The position numbers and the translations under genes were made by a program. Positions 48,955 through 60,839 of a DNA stretch of 64,000 nt are shown here, in pieces. Source of the DNA: Verticillium longisporum (taxonomy: Eukaryota; Ascomycota; Sordariomycetes; Glomerellales; Plectosphaerellaceae). The notes below the pieces were generated by a model. That model did no database searches. It saw only the letters and a list, made by a program, of their open reading frames with translations, and had not been told where the DNA came from. The DNA lies in NCBI GenBank assembly GCA_019188255.1, contig JAETXT010000010.1, positions 2,914,001-2,978,000 of the forward strand. The letters are read 5' to 3'. Position 1 is the stretch's first letter. Each line of letters opens with the position of its first letter.

Positions 48955-51186
48955 ATTGAGGGCATCAGTACTGGAAGCCAGGCAGGGTTGGACTGTTGCG
49001 GCCTTTCAGCCGCGATCGATGTCGTGCGAGGCGTATTGCGTCGAGGTCGCAGATCTGGCTGTACCGAAGTCTTTGTCTTTCACGAGCGCGAGCGCCGCCA
49101 GGTGGTGATGATAGTGCAGGTAGGAAAGCGACCAGAGGGGTTTTGTCCTCTGGGCTCTCCGAGGTGTTTTCGCCTTAATGTTGTTGATGCCGTCGATGCA
49201 ATCGTTCAGTTGAAATCTGTGGGAAGGGATCGTGTCGGTAGGGTGGGGACAGGATCAGGATTGAATCGGGCTGGGGGAGGAGAATGGGATGGAATGAATG
49301 GGACTGGAGAGGGCGGAATGGAGATCGGAAATTTGGCGAGACTGGGAAAGTAAATGGGCAATTGCGAAGGGGAGGGGGGGGGTGGCCTGGTGACGACAGT
49401 TGGGTGAAGATGCGGTAGATTCCCGACCGAGTCGATGGTCAGTCGCACTCTTCTCGGTCAGGTGTTGTGGACGGGACGCTGGACAGAACTGACGCAGCGA
49501 AGGGGGCAAGAGACACAGCGCTGTGGTGGGGAGCGGACAGGCTTGTGAAGAAAGAAAAGGCTCTGGCGTCGGGGTTTGCTTCCGGGAAGGTATGGATGGT
49601 TGGTTCATTACTTCGAAAAGCAGAATATTTCGCTTGGGGTGCCGAACGAGGAGGGGCGAAGGGCGAACACTCCCTCCCTACCTCCAGTTGCATGTACTAA
49701 GCAGGAAAACGTCGCCTCAGCCGTAATGCTTCCCAAACTCGGCGTGCTGGTGAAAGCGCAACACGATCAGTGGGGAGACGGTAGGCCAGAGAACATGGGA
49801 TTTGCAAATGTTCCATGTTCCGGGTGCATGCTGTCCTCCCATTTACGTCTCGGCTTTGGCTCCTACCCAGATCTGGCTCTGCTGACTCGATCCAATGGAG
49901 TGGACAACAATGATTGTTGCAGCACCCAGCCCAGCCGCAGATCAGTAATATCCTATACGTACTCACCTAAGTAGGTCCGGTAAGGTACCAAGTACGCTAG
50001 GAACAGTATCTCGGGTGCCTTCTCCTTTGAAGGCGGCTGGCCCGGGTGCCTGAACTAGGGGAGGGTGGGCCTGAGGAGGCCCAGGATTGACGCTGAGGCG
50101 TGGAATCGTAAAATGGGAGCTCATCGAGCTCGTGGTGAGAAGGAATATGCCGCTCACCGTCAAGACAGGCAGGCCCCTCCAAGACAGGTGCACTATGTGA
50201 ACTTTCGAGGGTGGGCGGATCACTGTAGCCACCCACCCCACCCCCCGCCATAGCACAGCACTCGTCCAGCGAACGGGGAGAACCGCTTACTACCTACCGT
50301 AGGTACCTACCTACTCTACCTAGGTACCTACCTTGGGGGAGAAACAGACCCAGATCCAGAAACAACAAGAAAGGATGCAGATGTCGAGGCCTGCAAGATA
50401 TCCGTGCGACGTCAGCGTCCAATCACAAGTCCGGAAACAGGACATCATGTCGTCATAGGCTTGCTCAACTCAGAACCAATCCTTGCCCGCCCTTCCCTGG
50501 CGTCCCGAGACCAAGGTCAACCCAACGTACCTTAGGTACCCAGGTACGTTAATCACCGCTGCTAGGTAATCTCTAGGGAGTTTCGTTTTGCGTGGCCGCG
50601 CTCCAGGGTGGCTGCCAGGCTGTATGTTCAGACGACTCGACACCCCGCGAAAGCCTCATCCTCATCCCGAAACCCATCACCTTCGAGGAGAGGATGAACT
50701 AAGTAAGGTAGGGCACCTGAGGTACCTAAAGTAAAGCCATGCAAGCTGCATACGTTAGTAATAAGGTACTCTTCATCTTACATCTAAACGATCCGGACTT
50801 CCACATTCACCATTTCTATCCAACTGACTCTATCTTGATGCCTCATCGGCATCGCACAGGCCGACAAAGGCATCAGTGCGGCGTGTCGGGCGTTGTTAGT
50901 CTTGCGTCGTCCACCTCCTGAAGTACCCAACAGCACCTGCTAGCATCATCAGCATCGTAATTTGGGTTCGTATTCATTATGAACGCCTCTTCTTCTTTAG
51001 GTAGCTGGGTTGAGCCACGTGCAGCTACTGCTACCAGGTCGCTTTGCCCTGCTCGAGCTTACTTCTGCTCAGCTCCTCTACAAGACTGGCATCAACTCGG
51101 CCCACCTCAAGCGTGCAGTCATCTTCCTGCACCTTGCTGCTGGTATCATCACATCACTGTCCGAGTCCCACTGTCTTCCCAATACT
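48955..51186. other. 2.2-kb region upstream of wc-1
   Basis: This is the probable wc-1 promoter and long leader, plus the 3' flank of the importin gene. It contains TACCTAGG palindrome clusters at about 50292-50335, 50528-50548 and 50716-50730. I see no supported gene. Confidence 0.45.
50292..50335. repeat. GGTACC/CCTAGG palindrome cluster
   Basis: A dense run of ACCTACC and GTAGGTACCTACC units, including TACCTAGGTA. Similar short palindromes recur near 6988-7015, 14919, 28741, 50528 and 50716, always between genes. Confidence 0.65.
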
Positions 51187-54100
51187 CTACGCAAAGTAGG
51201 CCGCAACCCTTTGCTGGCTTTCCGCGGGGAACTGCTGCAGCAGGGGCGCAGGGTCCACGCCCGCATTGGCGAGCAGCGCTTTGGTAGCCGCCACTACCCT
51301 GGTCACCGTCTGCCCCTGAAGCGCATCGCTCTCGAGCGCCTGTGCGATCATGACAAACATCTTGCCTGCCTGCCCGATCACTGCGGGGTTTTGCCTGTCA
51401 TTCGAAGTCAGTATTTCTTCCTTGTGAAGGCCCTCTGCCTGCCAACGAAGGGTACTCACTGGTCAATCAACTCTGCAAGGTAAGCGTACGCGTACGGCGC
51501 CGCTTCCTCGTCGTTGGTAACGGGCAATGTCTCAAGCCACTGAACAACAACGGCCTGCGCATCCGGCACCTGGCTTGCGTTATAGTGCAGGATCTTAGCA
51601 ATGGCCGCGCACGCATTCTCCGTTGCATACACGTTCTCGTCGTTGCGTGCGTCCGGCACTTGTGTTGCCTGGAACAGGTACGGCAGCGCCCCCGAGGAAC
51701 TGGCCCCAGGGTGCGCCGCCTCGGTGCGCCGCCACGCCGATGCCGTACGCCGCCGCCTGCCGGATGGCCGGCGAGACATCCTGGCAGCCATCGATCAGTG
51801 GCTGCGTGATGACGTTGGCGTATCGGCTGCTCTCCGGCCCGCAGTATTCCAGCACGTCGTCCATGATGCAGAGGCCCCACTGGCGCTGTGTAGGATCAGT
51901 CGACTTGAGGAACCCCTCGTACGTGGGCATGAGCCGTTCCCAAGTCGGAAGGAATGCTGCGCCGTGATTCTTGAAGATGGCGTGGAACGCCTTGTTCATG
52001 TCTGACAGGAGCGTCTGGTCATCCTCAATGGCCATCAGCGTCTCCTCAGCCTCATCCTCGACATCGTCTGCTGTGGCACCCTCCTTCTCTTCCGCACGCT
52101 GTGCCACGCGATCCTTGTAGTCCTCGAGTGCCGAGTGCACCGAGTCGATATACTTGGACATGTGGTCCGCGCTGAGGCAGCCCTTGCCCACAACCTCGAC
52201 AGATTCGTAGAAGCATTGGTACATTTCAGCCAATGTGTCAATGGCCGGCTCAGCCGTGAGGACTTCCAGCAGCTTGTCCACCGTTGCGGTCCATAGGCCT
52301 GCAAGCTCATTTGAGGGGCAGCCGTAGGCTTTTTGTAGGAACCCAGGAGCTGAGGCACCAGCTTGGCCGAGACGAATCTGACGGGGTCGTGGAAGAAGAA
52401 GGAAAGGCCCGGGATGGCAATCTTCTCCATGATTTCGGCAACGTAGGGAGAAAAGTGGCCTTCGAGCACCTGGGCATACACAACCAAGAGCTCAATCGCC
52501 ATGTTCTTGTCGTCCATTGTACTTGTCTTGATGCCAATCATCTTACCCTTGAGTGGCACCAGCTCCCAGCCGTCCTCCTGCTGGATCTGCTCTACCTGCT
52601 CCTCGTCATCCAAGAGCTGGATGTCGGCCTTTGCGCTCGCTAGCTCAAGCAGAGGAGGCATGACATTGGCGAGGAAAGGCAGGAACTCATGACCGAGCAC
52701 CCTGCACATACGGCCCCAGCAGTGCATGAGGTACTGTGTCTGGGGGTCATCGGCATCAGTGATGTTGGCCTGAATGTTGGCCAGAAGTTGAACAAGGGTC
52801 ATGGCATCTTGTCCAAGACGCTCCTTGCCGACAGCCAGCGCAATCAGGGTGGCACACTCCATGGCCTTGGCGCGAAGGGTACGGAATTCCCTTTCGTCAT
52901 CGCGCTGGAGCACGTTGACAAGAAGAGGCATCAGAGAGTCGTAATACTTGCCAAAGGCAGCCTCTGCAGCATCGGCAATGGTGGCGATAGTGGAGAGAGC
53001 TTGCTCTTGCACATAGCGCTTGTCGTTCTGGAGAAGTTGGAATAGGTGTGACAGCAAGCCGTCGAGATGGGGTTCGAGAGTCTCCTTCTCGGCCTCTTCG
53101 CAAAAGTTGACCAGAGCAGCAGCTGCATGCGATTTGACACGTGGCTCTGGTGACTCAAGCACGGGTACGATGGCTGTCAGAACGCGGTCGTAGTAGTCAG
53201 TCTGCATCTTTGGAGCAAAATCGGTGCTCATTTGTCCAAGCGCGTTGCAGCCTGCCCAACGCACACGCGGGTGGGGATCCTTTAGGGCAGGTATGACAAG
53301 GTCGAGTACCTGACTTAGCTCGCCGATCATGAGATCTCTACAACCTTCAGAGATGGCAGAAATGGCCATCAGGGCCGCGTGCCTATCCTTCCACGCCATG
53401 GAAGTCATCATCGGGGAAGCCAGTTGAACGTTGGGGCGAGGATCGTTTGGCCACCAAGCTTGTTGGCAAGACGGTCCATGCATTGCTCTCCTGCGACGTG
53501 GTTCAGATCGCTTTCTTCTTGGTCAAGCTGCAAACGCGATCAAATTAGAGGACATTCCAGTATTACAATCTTCAATACAAGCACTTACATCATCGGAATC
53601 AAGCCACTCGGCTGCATCATCGTCGTCCTCGCCGAGATCCGTCATGAGGCTCAGGCACTGCGTGATCATGTCGTTGGTATAGGACTCGTCCTTGCGACAC
53701 ATTGAGGGTGCGTAGTCGGCAAATGTGGCCATGAGCTCGAGAGCGTTCTGACGGCACAGGCTGTCGAGTTCCTTGTCCTGGATGACGGAGATGCTAAACT
53801 GCACAAGGTTACGGAACAGGCTCTTGAACATCTTGGGAGCAGTTTCGGCCAAGTCGATTAGAGCAACGAGGGCGGCGCTGAGGTCTTCAGAGTCGTGTGT
53901 CTCCTTGATGGGGGTAGAATATTGAGAACATCGGCAATGAGCGGGTAGTATTTGGCCTGGGCCTTCTTGCCCAAGCTCCGGAAGAAGGCTGCGAAGGCCT
54001 CCATGGCAGCTAAGCGAACCTGGATCGACTCGTCTTTGAAGCCTTTCTGGAAGGCCTGCATGACGCCCTCCTCGTGTTGCTTCTCGATCACACTGGGAGT

Positions 54101-54731
54101 CGTGGCGAATACGCGGAAGGCTGTCTCCCGCTTTTCGGCCTCAGGGGCCATGCTTAACTGAAAGAGTGCGCCAAGCAACTCGGGCCAGGAGTCATCTGTC
54201 GGGAGATCAGTCATGATGCTTGAACAAAGAGACACCCTCTCATTATCGGCGCCTTACTGTTCTCCGTGTATTGCCTAGCGATTTCGGCAACAGCATCGCT
54301 GATTTTATTCCTTACGGAGCGGTCGAAATCGCCTGCAAGGGTTTCGAGAAGCTTCTGGCGAATGACAGCAGCCTGGTCTGTGGCCAACGAAATGAACATG
54401 TCTACCGAGTCGCCCCTCTCATTCTTGCGGGTTTTCGAAGCGATTCGGCGAAAGATGACAGCAGCAAAGGAGCGCACCTGCGAGACGAAAGGCTAAGTCA
54501 GCGAAAGCTGTTCCAAGATCTAGTCGCGATAGGAAAGGCTCGACAAACCGGAGTCTCAGATGCGGCCTGGACTTGCTCAGCAAGACCCATGAGCAGGATC
54601 TCGGGACGGTTGTTCGTCCAGTTGTTTTGCAGATGCTCTTCAGCCTGGGCTCGAGTGTTGTTGTCGGCAGACTGGAGAGCTTGCAGAAGCTGGGTCAGCT
54701 CCGCATGAACATCAGCGGGGAGAATCGACAT
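51187..54731 (-). CDS. PSE1: Importin beta Kap121/Pse1 (IPO5), with four frameshifts
   Basis: Kap121 is a HEAT-repeat karyopherin that carries ribosomal proteins, histones and other cargo into the nucleus. Five exons (54731-54549, 54477-54258, 54195-53589, 53527-51460, 51394-51187) carry the whole family sequence: [103 protein letters not shown]. The reading frame, however, shifts at about 53912 (G5 run on the plus strand), 53411, 52329 and 51691. The first three are each explained by one missing base, the last by one extra or two missing. With these allowed for, the length would be about 1095 residues, as expected. PSE1 is essential in yeast, so I suspect consensus errors rather than decay. 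Confidence 0.9.
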
Positions 54732-55830
54732 GGCTGCGAGTGGTGCTGAGGCTGATGTTATTTCCTTCGAGCTATTTCGGAGGCGGGTGTATGTAGAAGC
54801 CCCAGCCGAGTCCGAGATGGCGATGTGTCACACAGACGTGGTATGAAGCAGGCGAGGCGAGCAGGAATGGCTTTGCTGCTCGCGACAAGCCAATAACTTT
54901 GTGGGTTGAGCACGTTGGCTTTAGCCTTCGGGCGGGGGCGTTCCTGATACGTAGGCTTCGGCGTTGTGTCGGTCAGTCCGTCGCGTCGTTTGTCGGGGGA
55001 CGCTTGGGAGACACAACAAAAGGGTTGGTAGGTAAACGATGAGCCAGAAGCAATCCAGGCCGGCCTCTTTCTGTGTTGGCTGTTGTGTCCAACAAAAAAC
55101 AGCACGAGGAAAATGGCCCTTTGTGGTTTCGCAGGCTCGACAATGAAGGATGGAGCGGGAGGGATGGGAATAGGTATAGGATGGCAGGGCGGGAACAACA
55201 AAAAAATTGAGGGGTGAATTGTGAAGGGCGGCATGGGGCGGGCAACCACTTGTGCATCCATGGCAGCTGGAAAGTCAAATAATGGAGGGGTCCAGAGTGG
55301 CTTGCACCGTCATGGACAGCTGCCACCGCCTGGATGACCCTGTTACCATAGTCACCGATAGCAACCCCGCCTTCCATCGACCGTCTTATCGCTAGATGGA
55401 CCCGCTGTTTTCGTTCAGAGAGCGGCGCATGATCTGAGGTGAGGGGTTGTTTGATCCTAAGCTTCGTCCAAGGCCCCCCCTCCAGTCCAGCTGGATGGTT
55501 GTGGTTCCTGACTGACCTGACCTCCATGCAATACTCTCACAACTCACACGAATGATCTATCTACCCATATCCGTTACATTGAGACCCTTGCGCAGTCTTT
55601 TCATCCCCTTTCCGTGATACATCCTGCGTCGTTGCACCGAATTCGTCATATGATCGTCACAACACAGCTCCAAGTGTCGAAAGCTTGTTGACCTCCGTTT
55701 GAAAGTTCCCAAACACCTCTCAACAACCAAATCTGGCAGAGAAACTTGTAACGGAATAATAATCTGAAGCGACTGGCGGAGTCTTTACCCCTTTCCACCT
55801 GAGAAGGCATCCCAACACCAGAAAAGCGCC
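54732..55830. promoter_or_regulatory. Divergent promoter region of Kap121 and Sds23
   Basis: About 1.1 kb between two divergent ATGs. The open frames here lack family support, and no defined site was assigned. Confidence 0.5.
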
Positions 55831-57464
55831 ATGGACCTGCCAGCTTCAGGTTCAGGTGCAGGGGCAGGCACAGGTCCGCTGAAGGACGCTGCGGCAGCCG
55901 TTCCCACCGCAATTCAGAGGACACCATCGCAGTCCAGCATTACCAAGGCTTCTTCCCACACCGCGGGTCACCGTTCGAGCTTCGCAGAGAATATGCGAAA
56001 CGCCCCTGGCTCCCCCGATCACAACGCCATCCTTCCTTCACCCAAGCCGCTGTGCAGGAGCTCTTGAACCACCCGCCTGCTGCGAACAAGCATTCAAACC
56101 CACGATTCGCCGGCCGGGACTGGCGCGACATCTCGGTCAACGAACTGGTGTCACCCGAGGACGTGAAATGGGCTACTCTCGACACGAGCGTCGAGGAGGC
56201 CTCAATGGTATAGGACCCCCCCCCGCAACCCCATCCCATATCCTCTGATAGCTTGTGAGTGCTAACCGTGATTACTTCATTAGACGCTTGTCAAACATGC
56301 TCCTATGAATGCCGTCCTCATCCGCCAAAACGCATCTGCGACAACAGCCATCTCCACATTCGACTACAACGATCTGAATGCCTATCTGTTGGTCGTCGTT
56401 GGCCTTGCCAACCCCGACGAAGGTCAGGTCAGTCTGTTCGACGACATTGCCACCAAGGCCCAGGATGGCACTCCCATTACACTTGAAGACATACAACCCA
56501 TCTGCAGGAAAGAGTCCTTGGTCACGTTACCCTTTGATGAGACATTAGACAAGGCCATTGAGATATTCGGCAGCGGCATCCATAGGGTCCTCGTCTGCGG
56601 GCCATCAGGTGATGTTGCTGGCATGCTGAGCCAGCTCAAATTAGTCGAGTTCTTCTGGAATGAGGGCATTAACTTCCCGGCCATCGACCGACTCTACCCT
56701 GCCATTCTTCGTGATTTGGCCATTGGAACCCAGCAGATTATTGCTGTAAAGTAAGTGGCCCGGTCAGGGGTCAAGGTTTATCGGTCATTTCTACCATGTG
56801 CTCTGCTAATACAATGTGCCAGCTGTGACACGGTTCTAGCCGAAGCTTTGGCTCTCATGAATACGGAGGGCTTGACCAGCGTTGCCGTTATTGACAATGC
56901 TCGGAACGTTGTCGGCAACATTTCAACAGCCGATGTCAAACACCTCACCAATGCCGCCAGCCCCCCCTCCTCAAGCAATCTTGCCTGCACTTCATATCAG
57001 TCATACTTAGCGAGCGAGGCGTTGAACACGGACGCGACTCGTTCCCAGTCTTTTACGTTAACCCCTACTCAACTTTAGCTCACACTGTCGCAAAGCTCGT
57101 CGCAACGCATGCACAACACATGTGGGTGGTAGAATAGGCATCAACCTCGCCATCAGCACCCGCAACGCCTTTGCGCGGCCCCACGTCATCTGTCCTGGTG
57201 CCTCCCGCGGGTGCGGTAACGCCGGCACCGCTGCCGACGCAACAGCAACACAGCGTGCCGGCCTCTGCGCTGCCGGGGTCGCACCTGTCAGGACGTCTGA
57301 GCGGGGTCGTGTCCCTCACGGATATCTTAAATCTCTTTGCCAAGTCATCCGGACTTCACCCATCTGACCCAGGCGAGCAACGCGCAAGGCGTCGCCGCAG
57401 CTCAAGCTCTTCCATGCGACCGAGCATCGAGTCGGCAAGGGCCAGCATAGACGCCCGGCGGTAG
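55831..57464 (+). CDS. SDS23: CBS-domain protein Sds23, with two frameshifts and an in-frame TAG
   Basis: Sds23 proteins contain paired CBS domains and act in PP2A, APC/C and glucose-stress control in yeasts. Three exons (55831-56207, 56284-56750, 56823-57464) hold the family: the N-terminal [14 protein letters not shown], then [17 protein letters not shown] segments ([59 protein letters not shown]) and [16 protein letters not shown] near the end. The frame is lost at a C5 run (56012-56016) and a C7 run (56961-56967), each consistent with one missing C. After the second, the right frame meets TAG at 57135-57137, directly after MWVVE, and then continues with the Ser/Pro-rich family tail to 57464. 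Allowing for these lesions, length would be near 495 residues. Confidence 0.85.
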
Positions 57465-57975
57465 CCACAACACGCTTTTGAGCGGGCTTGTAGCTCATAT
57501 TGAAGAGATTCATAACGGCTCACATGCTTTCCTGGGATGCGGGACTGGGCGGATGAGGATATTCATAGAACATTTGCTGCGGGGCTTTTGCGCGCATCAT
57601 GTACAATTCCACAGTCTCATGGTTCGCGCAGATACTTTGAAATTCAACTACACGGGACTGATAATGGGCAATGGCTGAACGTTGATTTTCTTTTGAGGAT
57701 TGAAGGCCACAAATCTGACTCTGTTATGCATACAATGTGCTCAGAGAGACAAAAGGGAAGTGTAGTACACACTGCCGTGGTTGACGTAGTCGGTGCACTG
57801 TGTGTCCACACTGTGCAATCATCGAGGCTCATTGGGAAAAAAACTCTTTTACCCCATCGACGGACTTCAGCAATTGCAGCGCAAGCTCTTTACACATGTC
57901 GCAGCCCCTGGAACGTACATCCTCTGAATTCCTCACATTCGAGTAACTGGCCTTTTCTTTTACCACTCAGCTGCC
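57465..57975. other. Intergenic gap
   Basis: This is the Sds23 3' flank and the promoter of the Rsa3-like gene. No element was recognised. Confidence 0.5.
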
Positions 57976-58266
57976 ATGGCCTCCGCAGCAGACGCAGAGT
58001 TCAATACCTTCTACCTGCAGCGCACAACCCAGGAGTTCGCGCAGGACCTCGACAAGGCCCGGAAGGCCGACGACTTCAAGTCTGACTCAGTTCAGTTTCT
58101 CGTTCATGCGCTGCAGCAGGGCGTAGCTCTCTATTCCGATGTCGACAAGACGCGGGTCGTAAGATCCATGGCGGCCGAGGAGGAGATTAGGGCAGACGAT
58201 AGAGAGGCTGTTCCTGAAAGTGGCGGTAAGAAGCGAAAAGGCAAGAAGAGCGATGGTCGGTCATGA
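57976..58266 (+). CDS. RSA3: Ribosome assembly protein 3 (Rsa3)-like
   Basis: Rsa3 is a nucleolar factor for 60S subunit maturation. This is a single exon of 96 residues. The stretch FNTFYLQRTTQEFAQDLDKARKADDFK and then VHALQQGVALYS fits my memory of the Rsa3 domain. The C-terminus is basic (GGKKRKGKKSDGRS), suiting an RNA-bound or nucleolar protein. Family members often carry an acidic N-terminal part before this domain. It is absent here or encoded in an upstream exon I cannot find, so the start at 57976 is only the best available one. Confidence 0.72.
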   Translation: MASAADAEFNTFYLQRTTQEFAQDLDKARKADDFKSDSVQFLVHALQQGVALYSDVDKTRVVRSMAAEEEIRADDREAVPESGGKKRKGKKSDGRS

Positions 58267-58725
58267 GTCCTCTACAGATACCAATGCGTCTGGTCTCAGC
58301 TCACAACGTCTTGGACGCGATATTTTGTGTTCTCAGACTGAACGATGGCCGTCCATGGCTGCTGCCAATCTTGTCGTATTTGGGTGCAGCGGCAATACGG
58401 CTGTGGTGCCTTCATCAGATCTCACTCTTCAATGGCATCACCACGATGTGCCGGCAGCAGCTCTCCAAACATCATGCGTCGATGGAGTCTTCGTGGAGGA
58501 CAAACCAAAGGGCACATTAGGGTCGCTTGGGCGACCCTCCCTTCGCATCTGGCTGGCTTTGAGACAATAGCCGTCAACCAGCTCATGATTACAACACTCT
58601 ATTCGATTATGAAAGTAAAGAAGAGGGTATGGATTAGCTATGCAACAACCAGCCAGATCAATTGGAAGGAATACGGTCTATCTGAGGAAAGACGGAACCT
58701 CCGCTGCATTTCCTTAAGGTGTCTG
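58267..58725. other. Short intergenic gap
   Basis: Lies between the Rsa3-like gene and the convergent Ytp1-like gene. Nothing was recognised. Confidence 0.5.
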
Positions 58726-60839
58726 TCATACACCCTGTCGCTCGTTAGACGTCCGTGCAGAGGTTTGGGCCCTCCTCTGCTGGCGAACAGCAGCACCCTT
58801 AACAGCAAGCACGATGATAACCCACGCCATCAACAAGCCAACAATGCCGGTTACGACGGTATATACAAACATGGCATCCAAATTATAGTGACGTAGCCCC
58901 TCGACAGTGTCAGTGCTCTGTACCTTGTTAGCCAAGTACGTGGTTGGAATGGGAACCTTGGTGATTGCATACGCTAGCCATGAAGATGATACCTCCGGTG
59001 ATGAGGCAGAATGAAGTCACAAGCTCCGTCGGTGGCCTCGACGGCAGGATCGATCTCGGCGGTTTGAGATACACCAAGACATAGGTAAAGCCACGGGCTA
59101 TGGAGGCACCGGTAAGAAGATTGCCCCATTGCTTGTGCATCATAGTTGAATCCATGGTGCTCTGGTGATGCGAGCTCATGGTCGTGCCCAGCAGCAGAAT
59201 GACAAGGGCGGGGACGGGATTAATCGAAAAGTCATAATGCTTCGGCGGCTCGGCAGCATTCTGTTTCTCTGTCCTTTCTCCGTCCATCCGTGTTGCCTCG
59301 TGGGCAGGAAAAGCAACCTCTGTGCCTGTTGTATACAAGAGATCTCTCGCACGAGTCGATTCAACAAGCACACCGAGCTACTAGGTTGTCAGCAGCGCAC
59401 CAAGAGAAGTGACTTCGGGGCACGGAGCGGCTGGGATCATGACTTACAAGGCCTCCACCGATAAATAGAATCGTGATGGAAACATGTTCTAGGTCTCGCG
59501 GTGTCCAAGTCTTGTCCGTGCTACTAAGGTGCTCTAGAAAGACATTTGTTGCTCCATAGGAGAATATCAGAGCGCTCTCCACAAGTTCGGCAGAGGGATA
59601 CCACTTGTCTTGTGATCCTCCAGCGCGGGCGTTCCATGCCTGTATGGCGCCGAGGTCAGTCTCTCATGTTCTTTATCTATCATTTTTGGTTATAACTTAC
59701 CCAGCCGAGTTCGCCAAAACTGCCGGACCAACGTCCCAAGGTGAAGATTCCAAGCCAGAAGAATACGCCGCCCTTGATCCAGTGAGCCATGCCACCGTAT
59801 ATTGCTCGACCTTCCTGCAGAAATTAGTTCTGGTTCTTGTCCCTAGCTTCAGACTTGTCCAAGAGGCACCACTTACAAAGAGACGCCCGTAGGCCGCTGC
59901 ACCCGAAGTCAGTCCGATGAACCCCAGGATTAAGATGGTTCTGTCCAGAACATCGTAAATCACCAAACAGCATTTCCAGGCCCGTGATAACAGCGAATCC
60001 AATATCAATCGAAACCAGCGTGGGGAGCTCCGACTTGCGTCCCATAAGAATCGCATCGGGCGTCGATTTGCAGAGTCATATTCTCCTTCACTTTCGTCCT
60101 CATGCCCTTGGTCTGAAAAAGGCAGTGATACCGGAGGCAATATGGCAGCGTCAGACCGGCCACTCAGTGAGTCAATGTCGGGCTCCGTGCCTTGGCCACT
60201 GTCGTGTGATAAGCGGCAACCTCGTGAACATTGGAGCCCATAATGCTGGCAGTTGTCCCCCACGGACTCGATAAACTCAGAAGTCACGGCCTGATATACT
60301 GTATCGGAGCTTGCTTCGCGAGTGTGTAGGCGAACCCTGAAGTACCGCGTGGTGCGGCCAAAAAGCCCGATGCAAACCTGCGCCAGAGCGATCCAGGTGA
60401 ACACCCAGCCGGCCTTGTGATGGGCGTTGTTGGGGTACAAGTCCGGTGTCGCAGCATTATAGATGGCGCCAACCAAAACGCCCAGCGCGTTGAAGGCCAG
60501 GAATACGGATTGCGAAGCAAGCGTATATCTCGAACGGGCAAGAGATAGCATCACGGCTGTATGCTATATCAGACGCATACTTATCTAGTAAGACATGGCT
60601 TGGAAGAAGAATTACCTACCAAGGGGAAGCACGAGCACCCATGCTACCACCATTAGCGTGATATGCGCATACATGGCTGCAGCGTGGTCTGCCAGGTCGA
60701 AATAACTTGGAGGCAACGCCTCAGTATGTGAGCCACCATCGCTCATCGTGGCAGCGTCATGGCCGTTGTCGTGAGATAGAACCGGTGTGATGATATTTGA
60801 CAGGATGAGAATGATGAGGGGAGGTGTAGCGCTCGACAT
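58726..60839 (-). CDS. YTP1: Ytp1-like multi-pass membrane protein (DUF2427/Ytp1 domains)
   Basis: Ytp1-family proteins are fungal membrane proteins of unknown biochemical role. Six exons (60839-60620, 60556-59877, 59814-59701, 59639-59448, 59377-58973, 58917-58726) give 600 residues with phase kept at all junctions. The N-terminus has a signal-like helix (MSSATPPLIILILSNIITPVLS) and a His-containing loop. Next come a DUF2427-like helix region (MYAHITLMVVAWVLVLPL, SVFLAFNALGVLVGAIYNA, WVFTWIALAQVCIGLFG), a polar insert of about 100 residues, and the Ytp1 region (YGRLFEGRAIYGGMAHWIKGG, FSYGATNVFLEH, SSHHQ). The end is VYTVVTGIVGLLMAWVIIVLAVK with a basic tail. It shows no lesions although the neighbouring Sds23 and Kap121 genes are broken. 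Confidence 0.85.
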
